Part shown: positions 24,984 to 34,242 of the stretch, piece by piece | Numbering within the stretch: position 1 is the first letter of the stretch | How the letters are laid out: every line of letters starts with the position of its first letter | From: Novipirellula herctigrandis | Lineage (GTDB): Bacteria > Planctomycetota > Planctomycetia > Pirellulales > Pirellulaceae | Direction of reading: 5' to 3' | Length of the DNA stretch: 64,000 nt | NCBI GenBank assembly: GCA_007859835.1 | Contig: SJPJ01000001.1 | Coordinates: 4,128,623-4,192,622 of the forward strand | The notes under the pieces: model-generated | What the model was told of the DNA's origin: nothing | Seen by the model: only the letters and a program-made list of their open reading frames with translations | The model's database searches: none | Translations under genes and position numbers: made by a program

Positions 24984-27776
24984 TTAGAGAAACAACTCTT
25001 TTTGATGCACAATCGTCGTCGGAGTTTGGTCCTGCTCAATGGCGCTGACGATATGCCGGTATCCTTTCTCGTTTTTGACGTACACTGCTTCGCCTGGACT
25101 GACATGCGCATTCCAATACTGCCGATAAATTTCGACCGTGTCTCGCTTCGAGGCCATCATGCTCGGAACGGCGTGCAACATAACCCGCGTTCGAACGCGC
25201 CGTTCAAATAGCCGGCTAAACATCGACGGCAACAACCGCCGCACGAAGCTATCTTTGGGGACATCCACAAACCGCTGGATCACGTAACGCGGGTCTGCCA
25301 ACGGTGAAAGCGTCTCGCGCATTGCCACCGCAAATAAGTTGGCTTCATCGGCTGTTCCGTGTTCCAGGTAAACTCGAACGTACCCACCGCTACGATTTGA
25401 AATACGAACCGATCCACTTGAAGAAACAAGACCTGTTTCGCACAGTCCCCCGAGCACCGAACAGCTAATTTCCTGCACCAATGAATCGAGCGTCCAAAAC
25501 TTTTTACTCTTTGGAAACGGTGGGTAGCCATGCGTGAAGTTGCTTCGCCGCGAGGCGATCTCAACCGCCTGAATGGGTTCATTGCTATACGGTTTTCCGA
25601 CTCGCCATAAATCATACGCTTCACGACGTCGAGCGGATCGATGGAGCATATTCGAGTTAAGTTCGTCAATACGGTTATCGACTAATTCGGGTTTCATATC
25701 GGTGAACGCGGGATCGACGTGCCCCACCCCTTTTTCAATCGCCCCGTCATCGCAAATGCCATAGATCGTTTTATGTTTGCGAATAAAACGGTGGTAGTCG
25801 TCAAGCCCTTTGGTGAACTCTGGCGCAATGCACACAACGTCCCAATTATTCGCAACCTTTCGCGGTTCATCGGGATCAAGCCGAATTGACCGGCCTCGCA
25901 ATTGATTGACAGTCATCGACGTCGTAACGGTCGAAAGATCAATCAGAACATTGACCTTGTTTGCATCCCAACCTTCACCGAGCAAACCGCGTGTACCGAC
26001 CAAGCATCGTGTAAAACCTTGCTGGAACAGTTCCGTGATCATTTCAACATAAACTCTCGGGCACCAATCTCTTCCTCGGCCCGTGATTTCGTGAAAGGTG
26101 CCTTGCGGTGTGCTAGACAAATCAACCGAGACCGATCGTTCCGCCATCCATCGGTTTGACTCGTCCAACAAACGCACTACCAAGTCCGCATCAGCAAGCA
26201 CCGTCGAACCTGTCAGCAGCACTGGATCAAGTTGGTTGGTCGCGGGGTGATCCAGTAACGTTCGAAACGCCGCAACAGCCCCCCCAGCTTCTTCATCCAA
26301 TAGATGTGCAATGTCGGCTGAAATAGCGGAGGACTTTTCAAAATCGGCGATCACCACCGCACGCGTCTTCGCTCCAAGCGTTTCCATTTCCTGTTTGAGA
26401 ATGGAAACGACCGCCTCGGTTTTACTACGAGTGTACGCAATCACGCGTGACACTGGCGACGCACACGCACGCACCCCCGTGTCAGTGATTTGGATTCCAA
26501 GCATCCGCAATCGATCCACTGCGTTACGTGCAAGGGCATGGTCTGCTTGGTGTGGTGAACGGCGTAGGTAATGGCGTGTGTAACGATCAATGACAGTGAC
26601 CAACAAGGTTTCGTCGTCCATTGGTTGGTCGTCATTTTCGAGTGCCAACAATGGCGGCACACCGGCTGGAACTTCAACACCACGTGACTGCAAGAACGAG
26701 ACAGCTGCTGTCGCAAAGTTTGGATCCCGAGCATAGAAACGACGCCAATCCTTCGCTTGCCCAATTGGCAATTGTCGGTCCCGCAATACGCGCACGAGCC
26801 ACTCGATGAGCGACTCGCGAGGGCGAATCGCTTCGAGCGACTCCGTTGTCTCTCGCGGTTGGCACAACGCCTCGATCAAGGAATCGAATTGCGTGTCTGC
26901 GCTAGCGACAAAATCGAGCTCCTTTTCATTGGGCCGTACAAAAAAAGCCAAGTCTTGGTAGGGCGCTAAGAATCCATCTTTGACAACTGCAGGAACCGGG
27001 ACTTCGTAGTCCACTTCCCCAAAAAAACGATCGTATCGTTCGACCGCCTCTGGTTTTCGACCTTCGCGATCGGGTGGCGTGGCGGTCAGTCCCAAAACAA
27101 TCGGATCTCCGAGGTATTCACTTGCTTCCGCCAAGACGCTTCCCCAATGCCCCATCAGATGGTGACATTCATCGAGGATCAACAACCCAACACCAAATTC
27201 TCGGAGGCGAACTAGTGCATCGATACATCGATCATGCAAGAGGGTCATCGCCAACCCTCCGGCAGCATCCTCTTCGCGAATTTTTTTCCGATAGTGTGCC
27301 AGCCGTTCGTTGAAGAAATCTTGATTGTGCTGGCGTAGGCCTTCGATCCAAACTTCGGCTTCAACGACATCTTTTGCTTGGCCTTTTTCCAACAACCTTG
27401 CCATCCACAAATCGATCGCCCGCTGTTGAAAGTGCTCTGTGGCTCGTCCCGGCATGGTAACGGCTTGATAGGTCAGCGACGTGAGCAGACCGGGCAACTT
27501 CGCCGACGTGCTAACCAACGACTGCAAATCCTCCACATCGTGGCGCTGAAACAAACTCGTTCGCGCGGCCCATTGAGCCTGGATCGCTGAATTGGGAGAC
27601 AAGACCAACGCGGGCTGACGAACCAACTCGGCCCAGATATAGAGCCCAATGACGGTCTTTCCACTTCCGGGTGGTGCGACCACATGGAGTCGACGTTTGC
27701 CTTGGGCCAAATGCTCTCGCGCGATTTCGGCAACTTCCAGTTGACTCGGGCGAAGTTGCCCGCGAAAGCTTAGCAC
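24984..27776 (-). CDS. SF2 DEAD/DEAH-type helicase with unassigned C-terminal region
   Basis: A 930-residue protein. The N-terminal motor has Walker A APPGSGKT (34-41), the DECHHL box (202-207) and TATPP (231-235). A RecA-2 half shows VSRVIAYTRSKTEAV, LVGTRGLLGEGWD and motif VI QLRGRSIRLDP. Between them are long insertions, and the last 230 residues (after about 700) match nothing I know. The layout resembles type III restriction or DNA-repair helicases without a nuclease. The GTG start overlaps the DUF58 gene by 7 bases, so it is probably the last gene of the MoxR-DUF58 operon, an unusual partner. Function is unknown; DNA or RNA remodelling under MoxR control is inferred. Confidence 0.82.
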   Translation of the reverse strand: MLSFRGQLRPSQLEVAEIAREHLAQGKRRLHVVAPPGSGKTVIGLYIWAELVRQPALVLSPNSAIQAQWAARTSLFQRHDVEDLQSLVSTSAKLPGLLTSLTYQAVTMPGRATEHFQQRAIDLWMARLLEKGQAKDVVEAEVWIEGLRQHNQDFFNERLAHYRKKIREEDAAGGLAMTLLHDRCIDALVRLREFGVGLLILDECHHLMGHWGSVLAEASEYLGDPIVLGLTATPPDREGRKPEAVERYDRFFGEVDYEVPVPAVVKDGFLAPYQDLAFFVRPNEKELDFVASADTQFDSLIEALCQPRETTESLEAIRPRESLIEWLVRVLRDRQLPIGQAKDWRRFYARDPNFATAAVSFLQSRGVEVPAGVPPLLALENDDQPMDDETLLVTVIDRYTRHYLRRSPHQADHALARNAVDRLRMLGIQITDTGVRACASPVSRVIAYTRSKTEAVVSILKQEMETLGAKTRAVVIADFEKSSAISADIAHLLDEEAGGAVAAFRTLLDHPATNQLDPVLLTGSTVLADADLVVRLLDESNRWMAERSVSVDLSSTPQGTFHEITGRGRDWCPRVYVEMITELFQQGFTRCLVGTRGLLGEGWDANKVNVLIDLSTVTTSMTVNQLRGRSIRLDPDEPRKVANNWDVVCIAPEFTKGLDDYHRFIRKHKTIYGICDDGAIEKGVGHVDPAFTDMKPELVDNRIDELNSNMLHRSARRREAYDLWRVGKPYSNEPIQAVEIASRRSNFTHGYPPFPKSKKFWTLDSLVQEISCSVLGGLCETGLVSSSGSVRISNRSGGYVRVYLEHGTADEANLFAVAMRETLSPLADPRYVIQRFVDVPKDSFVRRLLPSMFSRLFERRVRTRVMLHAVPSMMASKRDTVEIYRQYWNAHVSPGEAVYVKNEKGYRHIVSAIEQDQTPTTIVHQKELFL

Positions 27777-29221
27777 CGCTCGCCTTTTAGCTCGTCGGTC
27801 GATTCGTGCAACGGCGAGCCCAATAGCAAGCCTTGTTGGCGGGGTCCAACCTTGTGGGGGCCTCGTTCGTGACGGCCTCGTTCGTGACGGCCTCGTTCGT
27901 GACGGCCTCGTTCGTGGGGGCCTCGTTCGTGAGCGTTGTCGACTCGCAAAATTTTCGACGCTGCCGAGTGCAATTCAGCCGAGAAATGGCTTCGCGATGT
28001 TAGCACCAAAAACGGCGTGCCTGGCATCATTTGTACGACTTCGTCACATGCTTTGTCCGCATCCGATATTGAGGTGTTCTTGGCTTGAGCCAATCTTATC
28101 AAGAGTGTTTCTAAATCACTCGAGTGACTCGATGATCGGCTCTGTTCCTGCAAACGTTCGGGGTCTTCGCCTGTAATGATCATTTGAACCCCAATCCCGC
28201 GTTGGCGAAGTTCCGTGATCGCTGTCGCCGCCAACGACAAAACACGCTCCACACCTTCATCGCGATCTTGCGCAATGGCATGCTTGTTTTTCACATCGGT
28301 CTCGGGAGCCGTGTCGACCAACATCACCGCAGTACGAACGCCTGGTGATCGAAACTCTCGGACAATTGGTTTTCCCAAACGAGCCCAGGAAGCGAAATCC
28401 CAACGTCGTACGGGCATCCCCGTTTCGTATTCTCGGCTGCCAAAATAATCGCAGGCTTCAGCGGTTTTAAATTGACGCGCCCAATTCGACAAATCCGACA
28501 ATTGCCCACCGGCTACCGCATCGTCTCCTTCGGCCAACAACCGCGGTGTCACTGCGATAGTTGTACTACTCGGGAAAACAGTCGTCGACTCATACAAACA
28601 AAACGGGAAGAGTGATTTAACACGCACACGAGGCAACTTTTGAATACCGCGATAAGAATACGCGATCGAGGCTTCAATTGATACGCGCTCACGAGGTCCA
28701 ATCAACGACACCGCCACTTCGTCCGATTTCACTTCATAGGTTCGGTATTTTGATTGGGATCGCGAGTGTTTCCGACTAAACAAAGTCCGTTTTCGAAATA
28801 GAGATCGTGTTTCTCTGGAGTCAAATCCAACGAGCAATTGCAGTGCAGGCAAAGGACGCCGGTTCTTTAAATGCATTCGCAGTGGTACCGCTTGCCCCGC
28901 TTCGACACTTCGCGGCAAGGAAAATCCGATTGCTAACTTTGGCATTAGAAAGCGATTGACGACTAATCCAATCGCCATCGCGGAAACGCATCCAGCGAAT
29001 AAGCCGATCCATGGATAGCCCCATAAAATATTGAGCGTCACAATGCCAATGAGCAGCAAGGAAACCGATGCGGCAGTGGCCGAGCGTCGAATCGCCAGCG
29101 CCGTTCGAATTGGCGAAACAATCACCGCCAACAGAAAACGCAGCAATTTACCGAAGTAGAACCATCCACGATTCGGTTTCTCGTTGCTTGCGATGGTCGT
29201 GGTTCCCAACTCGGCACTCAC
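27770..29221 (-). CDS. DUF58-domain membrane protein
   Basis: The 483-residue protein has two N-terminal membrane helices (about 48-85), a beta-rich region, then the DUF58 core FGSREYETGMPVRRWDFASWARLGKPIVREF and a von Willebrand A-like part (VMLVDTAPETDVK...). Together with MoxR ATPases these proteins form a family linked to complex maturation and envelope stress. The C-terminal tail carries five imperfect copies of a pentapeptide rich in H, E, R and G (15-bp DNA units). GTG start overlaps the MoxR stop (GTGA) and the stop overlaps the helicase start, so the three genes are tightly coupled. Confidence 0.88.
   Translation of the reverse strand: MSAELGTTTIASNEKPNRGWFYFGKLLRFLLAVIVSPIRTALAIRRSATAASVSLLLIGIVTLNILWGYPWIGLFAGCVSAMAIGLVVNRFLMPKLAIGFSLPRSVEAGQAVPLRMHLKNRRPLPALQLLVGFDSRETRSLFRKRTLFSRKHSRSQSKYRTYEVKSDEVAVSLIGPRERVSIEASIAYSYRGIQKLPRVRVKSLFPFCLYESTTVFPSSTTIAVTPRLLAEGDDAVAGGQLSDLSNWARQFKTAEACDYFGSREYETGMPVRRWDFASWARLGKPIVREFRSPGVRTAVMLVDTAPETDVKNKHAIAQDRDEGVERVLSLAATAITELRQRGIGVQMIITGEDPERLQEQSRSSSHSSDLETLLIRLAQAKNTSISDADKACDEVVQMMPGTPFLVLTSRSHFSAELHSAASKILRVDNAHERGPHERGRHERGRHERGRHERGPHKVGPRQQGLLLGSPLHESTDELKGERC
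27861..27935. repeat. 5 x 15-bp in-frame tandem repeat in the DUF58 gene
   Basis: Three perfect CCTCGTTCGTGACGG units at 27861-27905 are followed by two variants (27906-27920, 27921-27935). They encode HERGR/HERGP-type pentapeptides in the C-terminal tail. Confidence 0.95.
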
Positions 29222-30186
29222 GTCGGCACCTCGATTGTGTGCAGCAAATCTTGGATCGTTTGTGTCGTTTCCATCGACGTTTGCAGTGCGTTGCGCGGCG
29301 ACACTCGGTGTGACAGAATCGAAGGAGCCAACACTTGGATGTCATCCGGCAAGACGAAGTCGCGTCCTAGCAGAACCGCCCGAGCTTGTGCGGCCCGCAA
29401 TAGCATTTTCGATCCTCGCGGACTGCAACCCACTCGCAACCGAGTGTCGGTACGAGTCGCCGCTGCAATCGCAACAATATAGGCCGCCGCCTTACGATCG
29501 ACCTTCACGTTGCGAACAAACGATTGCAAAGCGAGCAACTCTTCCTGGCTCATCACCGGAGTTAATTCTTCGGCAGGATCGTTTGAGGACTGTTCCAGCA
29601 GTAACGCAATTTCACTTTCTGAATCCGGATAATCCATCGACAATCGCATCAAAAAACGGTCAAGCTGGGATTCGGGTAGCAGAAAGGTTCCTTCGAAGCC
29701 CGACGGGTTTTGAGTCGCCAAGACAATGAAGGGTCGTTTCAGTGAGTAGCGAGTTCCATCGATCGTGACTTGTGATTCAGCCATCGCCTCAAGCAGCGCG
29801 CTTTGAGTTCGTGGTGATGCACGGTTGATCTCATCGGCGATCAGCAAATTGCTAAAAACCGGTCCCGCTCGAAACTCGAAGGTTCCCGATGACGGCTTGA
29901 AAACGCTACTGCCAAGAATATCTGCGGGCAAAAGGTCGGGCGTGCACTGAATTCGCTGAAATTCGAGGTGAATCAAGCGGGCAAGTGATTTCGCAAGCGT
30001 GGTTTTACCGACGCCCGGAACGTCTTCAAGCAGCACCGAGCCTTCTGCCAATAGAGCCGTCAGCACGGCATCAATCACGTCACTTTTCCCCAAAATCACC
30101 GATTGAAGCGATTGACGAACCAAATCGATTTTTGCCAACAAGGCATCGGGACGAGCAGGATGAGTGGATGGGTTTGGCAAGGACAT
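29218..30186 (-). CDS. MoxR-family AAA+ ATPase
   Basis: 322 residues with Walker A PGVGKTT (57-63), Walker B LLIADEINRASP, sensor-1 ATQNP and the arginine-containing ESQLDRFLMRL, the usual MoxR layout. It likely works as a chaperone-like ATPase with the downstream DUF58 protein. The frame is open to 30327, but the extra 47 residues are unlike MoxR N-termini; ATG 30186 (MSLPNPSTHP) is the better start. Its TGA overlaps the DUF58 GTG. First gene of the three-gene set. Confidence 0.9.
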   Translation of the reverse strand: MSLPNPSTHPARPDALLAKIDLVRQSLQSVILGKSDVIDAVLTALLAEGSVLLEDVPGVGKTTLAKSLARLIHLEFQRIQCTPDLLPADILGSSVFKPSSGTFEFRAGPVFSNLLIADEINRASPRTQSALLEAMAESQVTIDGTRYSLKRPFIVLATQNPSGFEGTFLLPESQLDRFLMRLSMDYPDSESEIALLLEQSSNDPAEELTPVMSQEELLALQSFVRNVKVDRKAAAYIVAIAAATRTDTRLRVGCSPRGSKMLLRAAQARAVLLGRDFVLPDDIQVLAPSILSHRVSPRNALQTSMETTQTIQDLLHTIEVPT

Positions 30187-30794
30187 CAATATCACTGGCA
30201 AATTGGGGTGAAAGAAAAATGAGGGATTGCCTCCATCCGACCAACGGAACCACACCTTTTCCAACGAGCCATCGCACTCGTAGCGGGCACGAATGTCGTT
30301 CTCACTGTGGGCTCCTTCAGGCCGCAATCACTGTCCTCATCACCATTGTAGCCGAAGGGGTACCTCCATGTGGCAACAACCAATTTTGGCACGACATGCC
30401 TTGGTGTGACGCGCCTAATGGGTGGCGACAACTTCGCTTACTGCGCGAACCGGGGGCGAGTAGTAATCGACTCGCTATCCGATGTTGCATCTCTATCGCA
30501 ACAGTGGTTTTCTCGTGCGGATGCTTCTTCGCCGGCTTACGTATCTAACGATAGGCAAGCGATGCCTGGGGAAGCAATCAAGTGGCACGATCCTGGCCCA
30601 CCCAATCCTTGACTGAGCGGCAACATACAAAACATTGAATCGGATCGAGTTGTAGGTGAAGAAGAAACCTCGTTGGCTTCACGGCCTAAGGTCTGACGGC
30701 CAATATATTTGGTGGTCGAACAAGGCCGATTGTCTAAATGACGCTAGTCATGGTTTGCTCGCTCGCTTGGAAACCATCCTTGGAATCATGCGTG
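30187..30794. other. 608-bp gap with no convincing gene; possible decayed frame
   Basis: A plus-strand frame at 30370-30612 contains LMGGDNFAYCANRGRVVID, loosely like the N-terminus of metallo-beta-lactamase-fold hydrolases. A different frame just upstream gives MWQQPILARHALV, so a frameshifted remnant is possible. The C-terminal half has no domain character. A further small frame at 30656-30841 looks random. The MoxR promoter must be at the left side of this gap. Confidence 0.2.
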
Positions 30795-31373
30795 CTAACG
30801 AAGACGACTCGCAAAGGCGACCGCCTCCTCGAATGACTTGACGCTCACAAAATCAACATGAATATCTTTGGCCAGACACTCAAAATGCACCCCTCGGCTA
30901 ACAAGTGAGTTCATGCCAAGAAAAGTGATGATAAAATGCCGAGGCTGAGCATCCGTCGACGAAGTCAAGGGCTCCCAACGACGGAGCCAATTTGAATGAG
31001 AGACCTCAAAAATCTCGCAACAATCCAATGCATCGATGTCAACGGTATGATCGACGAAGGATTCTGAACCGCCATGCCGCGTCTTATGCGTTAGCAGCCC
31101 CTCAAACTCAATCAATGCAGTACCAAATTCGACCGAGTCTTCGGTTCGCTGCTCTGCCTCAAAGGTGACGAACGTTCGATCATTCACTTCAAAAATGACA
31201 ACTCCACATGAATTCAACTGCGGTCGAACACCGACATCGAGTTTTTGAACATGATCGAAATCGGAGATTTCCTGAGCATTGGATGCACAAGGAAACGAGT
31301 TCACTGTCGCTGCGATCGTCCACACCGACGCATTTTTGAGAAGCAAGCGACGAGATCGATTTAGTTTTGTCAT
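30795..31373 (-). CDS. Secreted protein of unknown function
   Basis: A 192-residue protein with a basic Tat-like N-terminus (NRSRRLLLKNASVWTIAATV) and a cleavage region ending SNAQE, then a beta-rich body (GVVIFEVNDRTFVTFEAEQR, IEFEGLLTHKTRHGG). I do not recognise a family. It is the last of five minus-strand genes from DUF6916 to here, 53 bp after the PEP-CTERM gene, and may belong to the same transcript. Confidence 0.6.
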   Translation of the reverse strand: MTKLNRSRRLLLKNASVWTIAATVNSFPCASNAQEISDFDHVQKLDVGVRPQLNSCGVVIFEVNDRTFVTFEAEQRTEDSVEFGTALIEFEGLLTHKTRHGGSESFVDHTVDIDALDCCEIFEVSHSNWLRRWEPLTSSTDAQPRHFIITFLGMNSLVSRGVHFECLAKDIHVDFVSVKSFEEAVAFASRLR

Positions 31374-31426
31374 CAGTGGCGTCTTAACAGAGTGAGGTTA
31401 CATTTCGTGAAAACGACATTAAATGT

Positions 31427-32197
31427 TTAGGACTTAGCCTGCTTTCTTCGCCGACTCGTCCAAACAAATCCAGTCACCAACAAGCAAGCCAACGACGAGG
31501 GTTCGGGGACAGATGAAATGCCTCGAACGGCTAAGTTGTCAAATGCAAATTCAGAACCACCGTCGGTGCTTGTAACGACGACTTCGAGCAGTAAGTTGGC
31601 CCCATCGCCGACGATGACAAGATCATTGAAGGCTGTAAAGGTAGACGTTGGCATGAAACCATCACCAATCCCATCGAAGTCGGTATCCTGACGAACAATG
31701 TTGTTTGTTACGTCACCGCCAGGCTCCACCGCTTCAAACGCGAGCAAGTTTTGAGTCGGACCAGCGTCGATCGTCGCACGGACCAGAACACTTTCCTCGT
31801 CATCATACGTGGGTATAGCAGCCCCATTACCGCCAACAGCAAAGAGCCCATCAAACGTCAAACTCTCAAAGTTGCTGATATTGATATTGAAGCTTAACGT
31901 AGCAGTACTCGGTCTTGTCGCCCCGTCATCAATGTCCTCGGCAGCAAAATAATTATTGCCCCCGAATCCGCTGTAAGCGTCAATCGGATCCGAAACTCCG
32001 TTGAGAGGCGTGATCGTAAAATAGTCGTTACTGCCGTCATGGAATAAGGCGGAGGACGATGAAAAGTGAACCGTGTTGTCTTCAAAGTCTTCCAACATCA
32101 AGGTTACGGGTGCCGCCTGGGAAAGGTCGCATGTCAAAAAACCTTCGGTGAATATTAGTAGAGTTAAGAATGTAGCCATCAACAATTTTCGAAACAT
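31427..32197 (-). CDS. PEP-CTERM sorting-signal protein
   Basis: About 256 residues: a signal peptide (MFRKLLMATFLTLLIFTEGF), a jelly-roll-like extracellular beta domain with several acidic Asp-rich loops (DTDFDGIGDGF), and a C-terminal SSVPEPSSLACLLVTGFVW followed by SRRRKQ. That is the PEP motif, membrane helix and basic tail recognised by an exosortase. Such proteins are exported and often associate with exopolysaccharide. I choose ATG 32197 because GAGAGG lies about 8 bases upstream; an in-frame start at 32224 would overlap the GNAT gene. No exosortase gene is in the window. Confidence 0.85.
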   Translation of the reverse strand: MFRKLLMATFLTLLIFTEGFLTCDLSQAAPVTLMLEDFEDNTVHFSSSSALFHDGSNDYFTITPLNGVSDPIDAYSGFGGNNYFAAEDIDDGATRPSTATLSFNINISNFESLTFDGLFAVGGNGAAIPTYDDEESVLVRATIDAGPTQNLLAFEAVEPGGDVTNNIVRQDTDFDGIGDGFMPTSTFTAFNDLVIVGDGANLLLEVVVTSTDGGSEFAFDNLAVRGISSVPEPSSLACLLVTGFVWTSRRRKQAKS

Positions 32198-32220
32198 CAA
32201 AAATACCTCTCTGTAAGCGG

Positions 32221-32769
32221 TCATGGTGAGTAAGAGTGAACAGGACGGAAAGTTTTTTCGGCAAACGCAAGAGCCGATTGGTTTTCGATCGGATGCTCCA
32301 TCAACTGATGCGTGGGAATCTCACCGATCTTCTGAAACCCAAGCCTGTCGTAGAACCGAATTTGGCGACTGAATAGTTCAACGTGAATCCGAATCGGCTT
32401 TCGCTCGACCCACCCCCGATCAATGACGGCCCGGACGATAGCCGTGCCAAAGCCTCTCGATTGAAACTCAGGCAATAACGCGATGTCTAGAATCCGTATT
32501 TCATCGTACCGATGATCCACATAAAGCCGTCCAATCTTCGAATGTCTCGACCCAACATCGCCAAGCAGAACAACGGAATAATCGGCATTCGGAAATGCTT
32601 CGTGATAATAGTTGTGCTGTGCCTGAAACTGCATCCTTAGAAAGTGGAGAGTTTGGCTCGGCGAAAGCTCAGCCTGCATTACATCGGGCCGGGTACCACA
32701 AAAGACCGCGAATAGAAACTCGTGGTCCGCTCGTTGAATTCGCTGCAATCGTAACGATCGATGATCCAT
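32221..32769 (-). CDS. GNAT-family N-acetyltransferase
   Basis: 182 residues with the GNAT core: IRILDIALLPEFQSRGFGTAI containing the acetyl-CoA loop (QSRGFGT), a preceding beta strand (KIGRLYVD) and the C-terminal FYDRLGFQKIG. It lies 23 bp downstream of the tail-collar gene and just before the PEP-CTERM gene, so its substrate may be one of these proteins or an amino sugar of a surface polymer. That link is inferred. Confidence 0.85.
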   Translation of the reverse strand: MDHRSLRLQRIQRADHEFLFAVFCGTRPDVMQAELSPSQTLHFLRMQFQAQHNYYHEAFPNADYSVVLLGDVGSRHSKIGRLYVDHRYDEIRILDIALLPEFQSRGFGTAIVRAVIDRGWVERKPIRIHVELFSRQIRFYDRLGFQKIGEIPTHQLMEHPIENQSALAFAEKTFRPVHSYSP

Positions 32770-32792
32770 CGTGTCGCCTAATCAGAAAAACC

Positions 32793-33311
32793 CTAGCTGC
32801 GTGACGGAAAAATCCCTTGAAGGGCAATACAAAAATTGACCGTTAAGCGTGGTCCACGAATGTCGAAGGCGCTGCCGTTTCCAGTCGCATCCGTCGTCAT
32901 GCCGCCCATCTTGTCATCCTTTGATGGAGAGTAGACATCTTCGTTGGATGGACCTGGGTAAGCACCTTGCGGATTGTCGGTACTCCCCTCATCCGTGTTG
33001 CAATCGACTCGGAAATTATGAGAATGCGACGGCAATTGCTGCACCGTCAGTTGATGTGTCACAGCCCCATTGCGACCGCCAATTGGCGCGTTTGGAAGCC
33101 CAGGACCCTGTCCTTGATGCTCCGGTGCGCGTCCGCGCAAATCAGGCAACTGAAAAGTCGTTCGTCCATCACCACCGTAGATAGTTCCCAGCAGAGAGAA
33201 GAGTGCGGAATTCTGAGATATTGGAAGCGTTTGACCATCACACTGAGCCCAACCGCGAGGCGGAAAGTTAAATCCAAACATCTGTATTTGCCCTAGATAA
33301 GGTTCTGACAT
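32793..33311 (-). CDS. Phage tail-collar domain protein (microcystin-dependent-protein type)
   Basis: 172 residues beginning MSEPYLGQIQMFGFNFPPRGW, followed by CDGQTLPISQNSALFSLLGT, YGGDGRTTFQLPDLRGR and the C-terminal NFCIALQGIFPSR. This is the collar domain found in short-tail-fibre and MdpB-like bacterial proteins. No phage structural genes occur here, so it is a domesticated collar protein rather than a prophage part. It sits between DUF6916 and GNAT genes, a conserved-looking arrangement. Confidence 0.9.
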   Translation of the reverse strand: MSEPYLGQIQMFGFNFPPRGWAQCDGQTLPISQNSALFSLLGTIYGGDGRTTFQLPDLRGRAPEHQGQGPGLPNAPIGGRNGAVTHQLTVQQLPSHSHNFRVDCNTDEGSTDNPQGAYPGPSNEDVYSPSKDDKMGGMTTDATGNGSAFDIRGPRLTVNFCIALQGIFPSRS

Positions 33312-33332
33312 GCGGGTTTCTCCTGTAAGTAG

Positions 33333-33674
33333 CTAAGCAAAAATGGACTCGTAGTGAGATGGGACGCAAGTGCTTTTCAACCCATCGGTTTGAACTTGAA
33401 CGGGATTGATGGAGAGAGGAAGCTCGCCCAACTGATGATGTTCAACACAATGGATTCCTGTCCCCAGGGAAAACGCGTCGGTGGCCTCGAACAACAATGA
33501 AAATGGCGCTCGCAAAGGACCTTTAGATGAGCCCAACGCCGTGGATGCATTGGGATAGCGAAGTACTTCGACCAGTTTTAATTGCCACCCACCGTTCACT
33601 AAAAACACGTCTCCAACCAAAGGCAAGAACGTCTCGTAGCGGACTGCGGATAGTTTTTCAAACGCCAATGCCAT
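33333..33674 (-). CDS. DUF6916-like small protein
   Basis: A 113-residue protein starting MALAFEKLSAVRYETFLP and containing FSLLFEATDAFSLGTGIHCVEHHQLGELPLSINPV. This pattern is what I associate with DUF6916 proteins encoded next to collar-domain genes. No signal peptide. First gene of the probable five-gene operon; 21 bp separate it from the collar gene. Function is unknown, possibly an assembly or modification partner of the collar protein. Confidence 0.7.
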   Translation of the reverse strand: MALAFEKLSAVRYETFLPLVGDVFLVNGGWQLKLVEVLRYPNASTALGSSKGPLRAPFSLLFEATDAFSLGTGIHCVEHHQLGELPLSINPVQVQTDGLKSTCVPSHYESIFA

Positions 33675-34242
33675 CGCGTGTCTCTAGGTAACTCTTCTTA
33701 ATTGACGACTGACCGTGATGAAGCGTGAAAAGTGCGTTGGCGTCATCTCTGAATCTCGGGATCCCTGAGACTGGCAAATCACTTCACTCGCAAACCCCGA
33801 CTTCCACCCCAACACCCACAGAAGTAAACGCACTCCACACCCCCTCTGGTGGATACTTGGCGACTATATTAATGGGGGTCATGAAATCAACTTTCTTGGA
33901 AAATTAGTCTCCGAGCCGATCTGGCTTAAGATCCACGTGTGATCGCCAAAAAATGGGTACAAGGCTAACGAAATACGCAAATAACTGGCTTACATTGGCT
34001 AGGATGGACACTTAGCCTAGAGGTATTCGAATTTACCCCCAAAGGACCACATGTACTCAGATAGACAACACGTTGAACTCTAAACCAAGCTTGTCGGTTT
34101 CCTTTCGCCTTTCCTTGCTTGAGAAACAGCCATCACATTCGCGATAACCGGCAAAGCTTGCCAGTTTTACTCAACCCGCATGACTGGAATGGTCGAAAAA
34201 TGATACGTACAGGGACCTTTTCAGGCCCCAGAAATCGTTTTG
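33675..34242. other. Divergent intergenic region (about 570 bp)
   Basis: It separates the minus-strand DUF6916 operon from the plus-strand BBP7 gene and should hold both promoters. A small inverted repeat GGCAA-AGC-TTGCC lies at 34150-34162, about 80 bases before the BBP7 start, and could be an operator or hairpin. Short frames here have no domain features and I do not call a gene. Confidence 0.3.

Noticed and set aside
32793-33311. Prophage remnant
   Set aside because: Only a collar-domain protein is present; there is no terminase, capsid, integrase, lysis gene or attachment site, and the neighbours are ordinary bacterial genes.
34150-34162. Sigma-54 promoter before the BBP7 gene
   Set aside because: The TGGCA...TTGC-like sequence on the minus strand has the wrong GG-to-GC spacing (8 instead of 10).
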